A DNA stretch of 64,000 nt from contig NZ_CP033092.2 of NCBI RefSeq assembly GCF_003697165.2, positions 3,720,001-3,784,000 on the forward strand, in the 5' to 3' direction. Positions 26,438 to 36,133 of the stretch are shown here, one piece after another (the first letter of the stretch is position 1; each line of letters opens with the position of its first letter). This stretch comes from Escherichia coli DSM 30083 = JCM 1649 = ATCC 11775. GTDB lineage: Bacteria; Pseudomonadota; Gammaproteobacteria; Enterobacterales; Enterobacteriaceae. The position numbers were made by a program, and so were the translations under genes. The notes below the pieces were generated by a model. The model saw nothing but the letters and a program-made list of their open reading frames with translations, was not told the origin of the DNA and ran no database searches.

Positions 26438-26956
26438 TTATGCTTCCAGCGGTGCACGCCAGTCATCGGCACCAGAAGTACCGGATTTGATGTGCTCCCA
26501 CTCAACCTTACGGTAGGCCAGTGATACTGCGAGCAATTGCGTAAACTCACGCTGTGCAGGGTCCTGGCAGTGCGGCATATGCAGGTTCATGTCCACAATC
26601 GTCGCGTCAGTAAGACGTGTGGTGAAGTAGTGCTCCTGCTTGCCTTCAACAGAGGTACGCCACCAGTGCAGCTCCACTTTCGGCAGCATTTCACCGGAGG
26701 CCAGCGCGTTGTACAGCAGCGGAACGGCTTTGTTCAGCGCCACGGTGAAAATGAACGGTTTGTGAGCACGCTGCCCGGAAGGCTGACCAGACTGCGGATC
26801 GGTTGGAACAGTAACGTTATGCAGAAACTCCTGCACCAGCATTTCATCTTCGTGTCCCTGCACGTAGATATTGCCGACAGAATCTGCGGTGAAAGCACCG
26901 GCAGTGATGTTCCCCTGGGTCTGACCTGTAATTGAAATGTAACATGGGGTTGGCAT
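26438..26956 (-). CDS. hcp: Hcp (TssD), T6SS inner-tube protein
   Basis: A 172-residue canonical Hcp. The N-terminus MPTPCYISITGQTQGNI, the VQGHEDEMLVQEF segment and HKPFIFTVALNKAVPLLY are family hallmarks. Hexameric rings of Hcp stack into the tube expelled by the sheath. AAGGAG lies a few bases before the ATG. It is the first gene of the leftward module, divergent from tssB. A perfect CRP core site lies 73 bases upstream. Confidence 0.97.
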   Translation of the reverse strand: MPTPCYISITGQTQGNITAGAFTADSVGNIYVQGHEDEMLVQEFLHNVTVPTDPQSGQPSGQRAHKPFIFTVALNKAVPLLYNALASGEMLPKVELHWWRTSVEGKQEHYFTTRLTDATIVDMNLHMPHCQDPAQREFTQLLAVSLAYRKVEWEHIKSGTSGADDWRAPLEA

Positions 26957-27028
26957 TTATGAACTCCTTGTGAAATTATCAACTGCTGTTTTACGAACAA
27001 CCCGTCGTTAATCCCCGACAGGTTAGAG

Positions 27029-27044
27029 TGTGATGCGGCTCACA
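27029..27044. promoter_or_regulatory. CRP (cAMP receptor protein) core site upstream of hcp
   Basis: TGTGATGCGGCTCACA matches the CRP consensus TGTGA-N6-TCACA at all ten specified positions. It lies 73 bases before the hcp start. A -10-like GATAAT on the minus strand (26975-26980) would put the site centre near -68, in the range of class I CRP activation. The -35 region is poor, as is usual for CRP-dependent promoters. Activation of hcp is inference. Confidence 0.7.
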
Positions 27045-27661
27045 TCAGGAACCACACCCTTTTCTTTATTCGAGTTACAGGCACACGTAATTAGCACCTA
27101 CCGAAAAACTCTTTTATGGTGTTTAAATATATTTTTAGTCAATTTCAGAACACGATTACATAAGCTAAAAATATATCAACATCAACAGTAGAATTATCCA
27201 TAACGTATCCTTACCCCCATAAAAACCTACAATTTCTTCAAAAATCAATCATTACAACACTTACTTCACAATCGTTCCGGCACGCAATTAAGATATTCCT
27301 TAAAGGAATTTCTTATGATGTATTTCTAGCAATTAATTAATTTATTTATAAAACCATACATAAAACTTATTAATCAACTTAATAAACACATATAAATCAA
27401 TGCATTATGTAACTTTATTAGCCGTAAAATCATATTCACTAAGTCTATAAATACCAAATTGATTTAACTCTTATGTATTAATAATGAAGGATACATCTCT
27501 TTCAAAAATATAAATAGTTCTTTTAATGTTTTATTTCATGAGTGGAATACCGATCACAACAGAAGGAAGGTTACATTATCTAACTGCCACTGAAACGGTA
27601 TTGTCGGTATTTGTATGCAGTACGAAAATGCTGTGCTCATGGCCTGAACGGGAACATTTTT
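27045..27661. promoter_or_regulatory. AT-rich regulatory region between hcp and tssB
   Basis: About 620 AT-rich bases separate the two divergent T6SS transcription units. I see no gene I can support. The region must contain the promoter of the large tssB operon and could bind H-NS because of its composition. No sigma-54-type element with an intact -12 GC was found by eye. Confidence 0.55.
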
Positions 27662-28165
27662 ATGAGCAAAATGAACAACAATGGCGGCAGTGTCGCGCCG
27701 AAAGAAAGAATCAGCGTTCGGTATACACCAAAAGTTGATGGGGTGGCTGCTGATATCGAATTGCCGCTGAATTTATTGATCACCGGCAATCTGAAAGGGA
27801 AACCAGATAACACGCCGTTGGATGAGCGAACTGCCATTGCTATCAACCGCTATAACCTCAACGCAGTCATTTCAGAAGCTGACATTGAACGGGAGTTTGT
27901 TGTTCCGGCTGAACTCAGTGACGCTCCCAATGAGCAAATGTACGTCAACCTGAAAGTCAAATCTATGGATGACCTTTCTCCTGACCATATTGCCAGCCAG
28001 GTACCAGAAATAAAACGTCTGCTCGAATTGCGTGAAGCCCTAGTCGCACTTAAGTCTCCACTAGGCAATATTCCAGCCTTCCGCGCACAACTTCAGGCGC
28101 TACTGGAAAACGAAGACACCCGCGAGCAGCTGATCCAGGAACTGGGTATCGCCGTTCAGAAATAA
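27662..28165 (+). CDS. tssB: TssB, T6SS sheath small subunit
   Basis: A 167-residue VipA-like protein. The stretch ERISVRYTPKVDGVAADIELPLNLLITGNL is split here over residues 12-40 and identifies the family; DERTAIAINRYNLNAVI and the helical C-terminus complete it. TssB and TssC form the contractile sheath. The ATG at 27662 is chosen over an upstream in-frame codon that lacks family similarity; the Shine-Dalgarno (ACGGGAAC) is weak. First gene of the fifteen-gene rightward operon. Confidence 0.95.
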   Translation: MSKMNNNGGSVAPKERISVRYTPKVDGVAADIELPLNLLITGNLKGKPDNTPLDERTAIAINRYNLNAVISEADIEREFVVPAELSDAPNEQMYVNLKVKSMDDLSPDHIASQVPEIKRLLELREALVALKSPLGNIPAFRAQLQALLENEDTREQLIQELGIAVQK

Positions 28166-28187
28166 TTTTCACAGAAGGATATTCAGT

Positions 28188-29672
28188 ATGTCAGTAAAGG
28201 AAGAAATTGCTCCCGTCAGCGCGTCTCAAACCGCCGCGCCCCCATCTCTGCTTGATGAAATCATGGCGCAAACCCGCGTCCAGCCTAAATCAGAAAGCTA
28301 CGATATCACCCGCCAGGGCGTGAGCGCCTTTATTGCCGCCATGTTACAGGGCGACAGTAGCGCTGAACCTATCAATATCCTGGCCGTTGACGCCATGATT
28401 GCTGATATTGATGCCCGAACCAGCAGGCAGATGGATGCCATTATTCATGCCCCGGAGTTTCAGGAACTGGAATCCCTGCTGCGCTCGCTGAAGCTGCTGG
28501 TTGAACGCGCGGATACACGGGAAAACATCAAAGTCCATTTCCTGAATGTCACTCAGGAAGAACTGCTGGATGATTTCGAATTTGCACCTGAAATCACGCA
28601 GTCTGCGTATTACAAGCATGTATATTCAAGCGGTTACGGACAATTTGGCGGTGAGCCAGTGGCGGCGGTAATCGGCAACTTTGCCTTTAAGAACACCACG
28701 CCGGATATGAAGCTGCTGAAATATATCAGCCAGGTCAGCGCGATGGCGCACAGCCCGTTCCTGTCGTCAGTATCATCCGAATTTTTCGGTCTGGATTCAT
28801 GGACAGAGTTACCGGGGATCAAAGAACCGGGTGCCATCTTTGAAGGCCCGGCCTACTCCCGCTGGCGCGCCCTGCGTGAATCGGAAGATTCCCGTTACCT
28901 GGGCCTGACCGCCCCCCGGTTCCTGCTGCGCCACCCTTACTCACCGGATGAAAACCCTGTCAAAACCTTCCGTTACCATGAAGATGTCAGCCAGAGTCAT
29001 GAGTCTTATCTGTGGGGGAATACCTCGTTTTTACTGGCCGCCAACCTGGCGGAAAGTTTTGCTAAGTATCGCTGGTGCCCAAATATTATTGGCCCTTCCA
29101 GCGGCGGCGCAGTCAAAGACCTCCCGGTGCATCTGTATGAATCCATGGGGCAAATGCAGGCAAAAATTCCGACTGAAGTGTTGATCACTGACCGGAGAGA
29201 GTATGAGCTGGCGGAAGAGGGCTTTATCACACTGACCATGCGTAAAGGGTCTGATAATGCGTGCTTTTTCTCGGCCAACTCGGTGCAGAAACCCAAAACA
29301 TTCCCCAAAACCCCCGAAGGCAAGGCTGCGGAGACCAACTATAAACTCGGCACCCAGCTGCCATACTTGTTTGTTATCAGCAGGTTAGCGCATTACATCA
29401 AGGTAATTCAGCGCGAACAGCTTGGCTCATGGAAAGAACGTAGTGACCTGGAGCGTGAGCTGAACACCTGGATTCGCCAGTATGTTGCTGACCAGGAAAA
29501 TCCGCCTGCCGAAGTCCGCAGCCACCGGCCTTTGCGTCAGGCTAAGATCGAGGTACTGGATGTGGATGGTGAGCCGGGCTGGTACCAGGTCGCGATTTCT
29601 GTCAGACCGCATTTTAAATACATGGGTGCCAGTTTCGACCTGAGCCTGGTCGGACGACTGGATAAGGAATAA
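28188..29672 (+). CDS. tssC: TssC, T6SS sheath large subunit
   Basis: A 494-residue VipB-like sheath protein. Family segments include VAAVIGNFAF, MAHSPFLSSVSSEFFG, LTAPRFLLRHPY and SYLWGNTSFLLAANLAESF. The C-terminal part (SFDLSLVGRLDKE) is the usual end. AGAAGGA precedes the start. It lies 22 bases after tssB, and the two proteins assemble in equal numbers around Hcp. Confidence 0.97.
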   Translation: MSVKEEIAPVSASQTAAPPSLLDEIMAQTRVQPKSESYDITRQGVSAFIAAMLQGDSSAEPINILAVDAMIADIDARTSRQMDAIIHAPEFQELESLLRSLKLLVERADTRENIKVHFLNVTQEELLDDFEFAPEITQSAYYKHVYSSGYGQFGGEPVAAVIGNFAFKNTTPDMKLLKYISQVSAMAHSPFLSSVSSEFFGLDSWTELPGIKEPGAIFEGPAYSRWRALRESEDSRYLGLTAPRFLLRHPYSPDENPVKTFRYHEDVSQSHESYLWGNTSFLLAANLAESFAKYRWCPNIIGPSSGGAVKDLPVHLYESMGQMQAKIPTEVLITDRREYELAEEGFITLTMRKGSDNACFFSANSVQKPKTFPKTPEGKAAETNYKLGTQLPYLFVISRLAHYIKVIQREQLGSWKERSDLERELNTWIRQYVADQENPPAEVRSHRPLRQAKIEVLDVDGEPGWYQVAISVRPHFKYMGASFDLSLVGRLDKE

Positions 29673-29676
29673 TCCG

Positions 29677-30102
29677 ATGCTAAGACGGGATTCAGGACCA
29701 ACCGGCAGTCTTTTTGAACGTATCCGTGAGGCGGCAAATCCGCCTTCATATCAGAATCCAAAAGAAGCACTGATACGTTCCATCAGACGTAACCTGCGAC
29801 AGGTCCTGAATACCCGCTCCGGCAGTTGTTATGGTTCACCGGAGCTGGGGATTACTGATTTAAATGATGAATCGCTGGCCTCCAGCGATTTCAGACGAGA
29901 AATCCGTAAGTCCATTAGCCAGTGCATTTTACATTACGAACCTCGTATTACCGATGTTGTTGTTACGGCTGCTGCACCGGATGAATACGCCCCTGTGGAA
30001 CTGTGTTTTCATATTGTGGCTACGGTCGATGTCAGCGAAACCAGGGGAGTGTTTGAATTTGACATTTTTCTGGACAACCATCAACGCTATTGTGTGGAGT
30101 GA
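29677..30102 (+). CDS. tssE: TssE, gp25-like baseplate protein
   Basis: A 141-residue gp25-like lysozyme-fold protein of the baseplate. The N-terminal SLFERIREA and the segments LRQVLNTRSGSCYGSPELGI and LHYEPRITDVVVTA are characteristic. It starts four bases after the tssC stop and is likely coupled to it. Confidence 0.95.
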   Translation: MLRRDSGPTGSLFERIREAANPPSYQNPKEALIRSIRRNLRQVLNTRSGSCYGSPELGITDLNDESLASSDFRREIRKSISQCILHYEPRITDVVVTAAAPDEYAPVELCFHIVATVDVSETRGVFEFDIFLDNHQRYCVE

Positions 30103-30107
30103 TCTCT

Positions 30108-31949
30108 GTGGCTTTTGAAGAACGTTACTACCGCGAAGAGCTGGATTATCTTCGCCAGCTAGGCAAACTGCTGGCGCAGGAAAAACCACATCTGGCCCAC
30201 TTTCTGGCCGAGAAAGAGGGTGATCCGGACGTGGAGCGTCTGATGGAAGCCTTTGCCTTTATGTCCGGTAGCCTGCGCCAGAAACTTGAGGACGAATTCC
30301 CCGAGTTCACCCATGGGCTGATCCGTATGCTGTGGGCAAACTATTTACGCCCGGTTCCGGCCATGACGGTTATTGCCTATGAACCCAAAACCGATCAGTT
30401 AAAAGTCCCTGTTCAGGTCTGTCGTAATGAACTGATCAGAAGCCGCTCAGAAAAGTCCTCCCTGACTGCTCAGAAGGTGCTGCCTGACAATCATGATAAA
30501 ATCGTTTCTTCCGTAGCCTGCCATTTCACGCTGGCGCGCGATATCTGGCTGCAACCACTGCGCATTCTCGATACCCGCAACGCCAGCAGCCTGAAAGAAG
30601 GCATCATAGATATCAGTTTTACCGCAGATAACAATGTCTCCCCCGCCATGCTTGACCTGAACAAAATCACGTTCTGGCTGGGTAATGAAGACGATTATAC
30701 CCGACACCAGCTTTATCTGTGGTTTTGCGAATGCCTGATGGATGCGGAACTGATTGCCGGAGAGTACCGCCTGCCGCTGCCGGATCTGTGGCTGGAGGCG
30801 GCGGGTTTTGACAACCGGGATGCTCTGCTGCCGTGGCCGAAAAATGTCCACAGCGGCTACCGCGTGCTTCAGGAGTATTTCTGCTATCCCGAAGCCTTCT
30901 TCTTTTTCCATCTGCGCGATGTTGCGCCGCTACCAGACGATTTCCCGATCAATGCGTTTACGCTGCGCCTGCACTTTAACCGCCCGTTACCTGCCGACAT
31001 CAAGCTGCGCCAGGATTCGCTGCGTCTGCACTGTACGCCAGCCATTAACCTGTTTACGCATTATGCGGAACCCGTCAGGCCGGATGGGCGGATGGCGGAA
31101 TACCCGCTGCGCGCCAGCCATAAGCATCCGGACGCCTATGACATTTTTCAGGTCAGCACAGTCACCAGTAAAGTCAAAGTTTCAGGTACTGAAATCAGCC
31201 CAGGTAGCCAGGCGCGTGTCTGGCCCGAATTTGAAAGCTTCCAGCACCAGATGGAGTACAGCCGCCAGCGAGAAGTCGTCTACTGGCATCACCGGACTAA
31301 AACGTCCCTGCTTCACCACGGGCTTGAACACTCTATCGCCTTTGTCCATGCAGACGGTAGCATTCCGGGCAGCTCACGGTTTAACGATGACGTGATCACC
31401 ACGTCATTAATCTGTACCAACCGTATGATCCCTGCCCGGCTGCATACCGGTGATATCTGCGTGGCCGTCAACAAAAATCCGGCAGTGGCCTCATTTCGTA
31501 ATGTCACGCGCCCGACACTGCCGCTCTGGCCAGTCACGGACGGCGACATGCACTGGTCGCTGATTTCCGCGATGAACCTGAACTACCTCTCCCTGCTGGA
31601 CAGGGAGACACTGATCCAGATCCTGCGGACCTTCGACCTGCCAGGTGCTCACCATCCGCAGCGGGCCAGACTGTCACGCCAGAAACTGGATGCCATAGAA
31701 AAACTCGAAACCAAACCTGTTGACAGGTTGTTTAAAGGCGTACCGGTTCGCGGGCTGGCGACCACGCTGTGGATACGTCCCGATCCGTTTATCTGCGAAG
31801 GTGAAATTTATCTTCTGGGTACCGTGCTCTCGCACTTCTTTGCCCTCTACGCCAGCATCAATTCGTACCACTGTCTGAAAATCATTAACACGGAAAGTCA
31901 GGAGTCCTGGGAATGGCAGGAGAAAATGGGCCAGCACGCCCTGATATAG
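30108..31949 (+). CDS. tssF: TssF, T6SS baseplate protein
   Basis: A 613-residue VasA/ImpG-family protein. The N-terminus AFEERYYREELDYLRQLG is diagnostic, followed by DPDVERLMEAFAFMSGSLRQKLEDEFPE. GTG at 30108 is chosen because the family begins there; an ATG-like codon six residues upstream falls inside the end of tssE. TssF, TssG, TssE and TssK form the wedge around VgrG. The 3' end overlaps tssG by 37 bases. Confidence 0.95.
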   Translation: MAFEERYYREELDYLRQLGKLLAQEKPHLAHFLAEKEGDPDVERLMEAFAFMSGSLRQKLEDEFPEFTHGLIRMLWANYLRPVPAMTVIAYEPKTDQLKVPVQVCRNELIRSRSEKSSLTAQKVLPDNHDKIVSSVACHFTLARDIWLQPLRILDTRNASSLKEGIIDISFTADNNVSPAMLDLNKITFWLGNEDDYTRHQLYLWFCECLMDAELIAGEYRLPLPDLWLEAAGFDNRDALLPWPKNVHSGYRVLQEYFCYPEAFFFFHLRDVAPLPDDFPINAFTLRLHFNRPLPADIKLRQDSLRLHCTPAINLFTHYAEPVRPDGRMAEYPLRASHKHPDAYDIFQVSTVTSKVKVSGTEISPGSQARVWPEFESFQHQMEYSRQREVVYWHHRTKTSLLHHGLEHSIAFVHADGSIPGSSRFNDDVITTSLICTNRMIPARLHTGDICVAVNKNPAVASFRNVTRPTLPLWPVTDGDMHWSLISAMNLNYLSLLDRETLIQILRTFDLPGAHHPQRARLSRQKLDAIEKLETKPVDRLFKGVPVRGLATTLWIRPDPFICEGEIYLLGTVLSHFFALYASINSYHCLKIINTESQESWEWQEKMGQHALI

Positions 31950-32962
31950 CGACAAAACCGCCGTTACCGGCGGATGTGCGCAACTGCAATTTCTATGTGC
32001 TGATGGAGGCGCTGTACCGTCGGCATGGCGCGCCGGGCCAGGACATTTCCCTGCGTACCGAGCCTGCCCGGGAGATCGTGCGTTTCAGCTCTGACGCCAG
32101 TATCAGTTTTCCGGGTACGGACCTGAGTGCGCTTTCCCGTAGCCAGAACGGACAGTATGTACTGCAAACCCGGTTCCTGGGTTTTTCCGGCAGCCAGTCG
32201 CCGCTACCGGGCTATTATCTGGATCAGATGGCGCAGGAGTCCGCACAGAACGAAGACGGCCTGAAAGAATTTCTCGATCTATTCAGCCACCGCTGGACAC
32301 AGTTTGCCTATCATGCCTGGCGCAAATACCGCTACTACATCTGCTTTCGTAGCGGCGGTACTGACACCTTTTCACAGCGCATGTACGCACTGGTCGGGCT
32401 GGGTAATCAGAGCGTGCGTGACAGGCTTGCCATTAACCACAGCAAAATGCTGGCCTACGCCGGAATTCTGGCAACACCAGGCCGCGCGCCGGAGGTTATC
32501 TGTAATCTGGTGTCGCACTGTTTTGATTTGCCGGATGTCACCATTGAACGCTGGCAACTGCGTAAAGTCGCCATTGATCCGGCACACCAGAACCGGCTGG
32601 GTGTACGTAATCCGAAAGGAAAAACGGCTGGACATATTCCGGGACGCTCCATACTCGGCGTTAATTTTACCCTCGGCGCACGGGTGCCGGATCGCAGCGG
32701 AAAATTCCTGTTGCAGATTGGCGGCCTGTCGCGGGAGCGTTATCTCTCATTTTTACCCGATGGCGAAAATCACCTGCCGCTGACCATGTTCCTTTCCTTT
32801 ATTCTGCGCGACCAGTTTGCCTGGGATTTACGGCTGTGCCTGGCGCCACAGCAGGCTAAAGGGATGCGCCTTAGCGATCCGGCCAGCTCCCGCCTCGGCA
32901 GAACCAGCTTTATTGGTCAGCCGAAAGTACCGCCCGCCATCACAATCCGAATCAGGGAATAA
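31913..32962 (+). CDS. tssG: TssG, T6SS baseplate protein
   Basis: A 349-residue VasB/ImpH-family protein. The N-terminal CNFYVLMEALYRRHG and the segments LGFSGSQSPLPGYYLDQM and HRWTQFAYHAWRKYRYY are typical. The start lies within the tssF 3' end, which couples their translation. TssG pairs with TssF in the baseplate wedge. Confidence 0.95.
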   Translation: MAGENGPARPDIATKPPLPADVRNCNFYVLMEALYRRHGAPGQDISLRTEPAREIVRFSSDASISFPGTDLSALSRSQNGQYVLQTRFLGFSGSQSPLPGYYLDQMAQESAQNEDGLKEFLDLFSHRWTQFAYHAWRKYRYYICFRSGGTDTFSQRMYALVGLGNQSVRDRLAINHSKMLAYAGILATPGRAPEVICNLVSHCFDLPDVTIERWQLRKVAIDPAHQNRLGVRNPKGKTAGHIPGRSILGVNFTLGARVPDRSGKFLLQIGGLSRERYLSFLPDGENHLPLTMFLSFILRDQFAWDLRLCLAPQQAKGMRLSDPASSRLGRTSFIGQPKVPPAITIRIRE

Positions 32963-32966
32963 TTCT

Positions 32967-34259
32967 ATGGAACCACTTATGGCTGAGGAAAAACAGCAAT
33001 CCCGCCAGGCCTCACTGACTTTACAGGTGATGAATGGCAACGAACTGGAAAGCGGACGCGCCGCAAAATGCCTGTTCAGCGAAAACGGCGGTGATATTGG
33101 CCATACGCCGGAATGTCACTGGCAGGTACAGGACCGGGCGGGAAGCATTGCTGCGCGTGCCTGTACCGTTATCCGGCACGACGGAGCCTATTGCCTGCGG
33201 TGCCTGACGCCGGGACTGATGATTAATCTGGCCCCGGCCTCTTCCGATGCGCTCATCCGCCTGCGCCAGGGGGATGAGATCCAGCTCGGCGCACTGGCGC
33301 TGAAAGTGTTTCTGCATGACGGTGCAGCTGTTACCTATGACGAGCGGATGGCGACCCCGGAAACGATTGTAATGAACCGCGACAGTCTGGCGGACACCCT
33401 GCTGACCACCGAGGGACAACCGGCGTATCCGGGAATGCCGTTCCAGCATCAGCTTGCCCCCACGGTGGCGCACGGTTTTTCCAGCGATCCGCTCCAGGCA
33501 CTCCAGACGGAAAGCCTGATGGTGGCAGATGATCCGATCGCCCCACGCGTTTCCCGGCCCGTAGCCCCCGCATCCGATCTGACAGGTGCAAACGGGATCA
33601 ACACGCCGTTTATGGATCTGCCGCCCGGCAATGCCCGTCATGAGGACGGCGATGAATTTTCTGCCATGGCGCAGTACCACCTGGCCGTAACCCCGCTGCT
33701 GCGCGGTATGGAGTGTCCGCTGACGCTGCACAATTCTCAGGATGCGGATGAGTTTCTCGAAGAGGCCGGACGGGCGTTGCAGGCCGCCATTAAGGGATTG
33801 CTGAGTCTGCAACAACAACAGAACAGCCTGTCGGATAAACACCTGCGTCCACTAGAAGACAACCCGTTGCGCCTTGATATGGACTATGCCACCGCGCTGA
33901 ACGTCATGTTCGCCGAGGGTAAAAGCCCGGTACATCTCGCAGCACCTGCGGCCATCGCCGAAAGCCTGCGCAACATCCGGCATCATGAAGAGGCTAACCG
34001 GGCGGCGATTGTGGAAGCGTTGCGTGTCATGCTGGACGCCTTTTCGCCGGGCAACCTGATGCGCCGCTTTGCGCAATACCGCCGCAGCCATGAACTGCGC
34101 CAGAAAATGGACGACGCCTGGGCATGGCAGATGTACAGCAACTATTACGATGAGCTGGCCTCCAGCCGACAGCAGGGATTTGAAATGCTGTTCAATGAAG
34201 TTTATGCCCAGGTCTATGACCGGGTGCTGCGCGAAAAACAGCGGGAGCCGGAAGCATGA
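32967..34259 (+). CDS. tagH: TagH, FHA-domain T6SS protein
   Basis: A 430-residue protein with an N-terminal FHA-like domain (about residues 14-118, with GGDIGHTPECHWQVQD as the phosphopeptide-binding stretch) and a C-terminal TagH-type helical domain (about 225-430). Fha proteins usually bind a phosphothreonine made by PpkA; no ppkA or pppA gene is present in this cluster. ATG at 32967 was taken; MAEEK four codons later is an alternative. The 3' end overlaps tssJ by four bases (ATGA). Confidence 0.88.
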   Translation: MEPLMAEEKQQSRQASLTLQVMNGNELESGRAAKCLFSENGGDIGHTPECHWQVQDRAGSIAARACTVIRHDGAYCLRCLTPGLMINLAPASSDALIRLRQGDEIQLGALALKVFLHDGAAVTYDERMATPETIVMNRDSLADTLLTTEGQPAYPGMPFQHQLAPTVAHGFSSDPLQALQTESLMVADDPIAPRVSRPVAPASDLTGANGINTPFMDLPPGNARHEDGDEFSAMAQYHLAVTPLLRGMECPLTLHNSQDADEFLEEAGRALQAAIKGLLSLQQQQNSLSDKHLRPLEDNPLRLDMDYATALNVMFAEGKSPVHLAAPAAIAESLRNIRHHEEANRAAIVEALRVMLDAFSPGNLMRRFAQYRRSHELRQKMDDAWAWQMYSNYYDELASSRQQGFEMLFNEVYAQVYDRVLREKQREPEA

Positions 34260-34780
34260 ACGGCAAAGCGTTTCTGGCCTGCGTTCTGATGAGCGTCGTA
34301 TTAACTGGCTGTGAAACAGCGAAAAAAATCAGCCAGGTGATCCGCAATCCGGATATTCAGGTCGGAAAGCTGATGGATCAGTCAACCGAGCTGACCGTCA
34401 CGCTGCTGACCGAGCCGGACAGCAACCTGACGGCGGATGGCGAAGCCGCGCCGGTGGATGTCCAGTTGGTTTATCTGAGCGACGACTCAAAATTCCATGC
34501 CGCCGACTACGACCAGGTTGCCACCACCGCGCTGCCCGACGTGCTGGGGAAAAACTATATCGATCACCAGGACTTCAACCTGTTGCCGGATACCGTAAAA
34601 ACACTGCCGCCGATCAAGTTGGATGAGAAAACCGGTTATATCGGTGTCATTGCCTATTTTTCAGACGACCAGGCCACAGAATGGAAACAAATTGAGTCGG
34701 TAGAAAGTATCGGCCACCACTATCGCCTGCTGGTGCATATCCGCGCCAGTGCGATTGAGATGAAAAAAGAGGAAAACTGA
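34256..34780 (+). CDS. tssJ: TssJ, outer-membrane lipoprotein of the T6SS membrane complex
   Basis: A 174-residue lipoprotein. The signal peptide ends in the lipobox LTGC, so C19 would be acylated and the protein sorted to the outer membrane. The mature domain (MDQSTELTVTLLTEPDSNLT and following) is the transthyretin-like TssJ fold. It binds the periplasmic part of TssM. It overlaps tagH by four bases and precedes tssK by two. Confidence 0.94.
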   Translation: MNGKAFLACVLMSVVLTGCETAKKISQVIRNPDIQVGKLMDQSTELTVTLLTEPDSNLTADGEAAPVDVQLVYLSDDSKFHAADYDQVATTALPDVLGKNYIDHQDFNLLPDTVKTLPPIKLDEKTGYIGVIAYFSDDQATEWKQIESVESIGHHYRLLVHIRASAIEMKKEEN

Positions 34781-34782
34781 CG

Positions 34783-36129
34783 ATGGCAACAATGAAAAAC
34801 AAAGTGATCTGGCAGGAAGGGCTGTTTGCCCTGCCGCAGCATTTTCAGCAACAGCAGCGTCACTGCGAGTACCTGCTGACCCGTCGTCTGGATGCACTGG
34901 GTGATTTTTTCTGGGGTTTTACGGAACTCTCCATCAATACAGAACTGCTTGCCCAGGGCAAAATCATGATTGACCGTGCGGCGGGCTGTATGCCTGACGG
35001 CACCGTATTCAGCATTCCCGACCAGGATCTGCTGCCGGAACCTTTCCAGCCGGGAACCCTTTCATCGAAAGAGAGCCACAATATTTATCTGGCGCTGCCG
35101 GTGATAAGCGACGTGATCAATGAAATCCAGGGGTTGCACAGCGCCGGTCAGGGTACGGAGCGTTACCGCCTCACCCATACCCGCGTCCGTGATTTTCACA
35201 CTGACGAAGGCGACGAACAGCCAGTCGGTCTGGGGCAGTTGATCCCCAGGATAGTCAGCGGCGCAGATGATCTCAGCGCGATGGTGACTCTCCCCCTGTG
35301 CCGTATCCTCAATAAAAATGCCACCGGCGCGCTGGTGCTGGACAACACCTTTATTCCCACCATTCAGGCCGTCCGTGTCAGCGGGTTGCTCGGGGCATTC
35401 TCCGGCGAGGTGCAGGGACTGCTTGCCACCCGCGCCGCTGACCTGGCCGGGCGCATTGGTTCGCCTGAACAGAGCGGGATCGCCGATGTGGCCGAATTTA
35501 TGATGTTGCAGATGCTTAACCGCTATCAAATGCAGTTCACGCATCGTTCCCAACTGCACACGCTGCATCCGGAAGCCTTCTACCGGGATCTGGTGGGGCT
35601 GCTGGGAGAACTGATGACCTTTACCGAAGGTAATCGCCTGCCCTGCACCGTGGAGCCGTATAATCACCGGGATCTTACCGCGACCTTCACCAGAACCGTG
35701 ATCCCGGAACTGCGGCGCGCGCTCAATACCGTACTGGTGCCGCGTGCGCAGAATCTGCCGTTGTTCTTTTCAGAGGGGACCTGGATCGCCACCATCAACG
35801 ATCCCACATTGTTGCAGTCCTGCAAGCTGGTACTGGCAGTGCGCGCCAGGATGCCCTACGACCAGGTACAACGCCAGTTCATCCAGCAGTCGAAAGTGGC
35901 CGCTACCGACAAAATCCGCAGCGTGGTCAGCGTGCAGGTGCCGGGTATTCCGCTGCACACGCTTACCGCTGCGCCACGTCAGTTGCCATACCACGAAGGT
36001 TATGTTTACTTCGAACTGGAAAAAGGCACCCCGGCCTGGCAGGACGTGATAAAAGCGGGCGCACTGGCGCTGCATATCTCCGGCAGCTTCCCCGATCTGA
36101 ACCTCCAGCTCTGGGCTATAAGGGGATAA
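34783..36129 (+). CDS. tssK: TssK, T6SS baseplate-membrane adaptor
   Basis: A 448-residue VasE/ImpJ-family protein. The N-terminus KVIWQEGLFALPQHFQQQQR (residues 6-25) is diagnostic, and LPYHEGYVYFELEK closes the C-terminal domain. TssK trimers link the TssEFG baseplate to TssL and TssM. It starts two bases after the tssJ stop. Confidence 0.97.
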   Translation: MATMKNKVIWQEGLFALPQHFQQQQRHCEYLLTRRLDALGDFFWGFTELSINTELLAQGKIMIDRAAGCMPDGTVFSIPDQDLLPEPFQPGTLSSKESHNIYLALPVISDVINEIQGLHSAGQGTERYRLTHTRVRDFHTDEGDEQPVGLGQLIPRIVSGADDLSAMVTLPLCRILNKNATGALVLDNTFIPTIQAVRVSGLLGAFSGEVQGLLATRAADLAGRIGSPEQSGIADVAEFMMLQMLNRYQMQFTHRSQLHTLHPEAFYRDLVGLLGELMTFTEGNRLPCTVEPYNHRDLTATFTRTVIPELRRALNTVLVPRAQNLPLFFSEGTWIATINDPTLLQSCKLVLAVRARMPYDQVQRQFIQQSKVAATDKIRSVVSVQVPGIPLHTLTAAPRQLPYHEGYVYFELEKGTPAWQDVIKAGALALHISGSFPDLNLQLWAIRG

Positions 36130-36133
36130 GTGA

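Noticed and set aside
27280..27310. Possible sigma-54 promoter (GGCACG..) upstream of tssB
   Set aside because: The -12 GC element is missing, so it does not meet the consensus.
27526..27738. 70-residue forward open frame ahead of tssB
   Set aside because: It overlaps the start of tssB in another frame, lacks a Shine-Dalgarno and has no recognisable features.
33021..33842. 273-residue open frame on the minus strand inside tagH
   Set aside because: It is a shadow of the GC-rich forward gene, has no start signal and interrupts a continuous T6SS operon.
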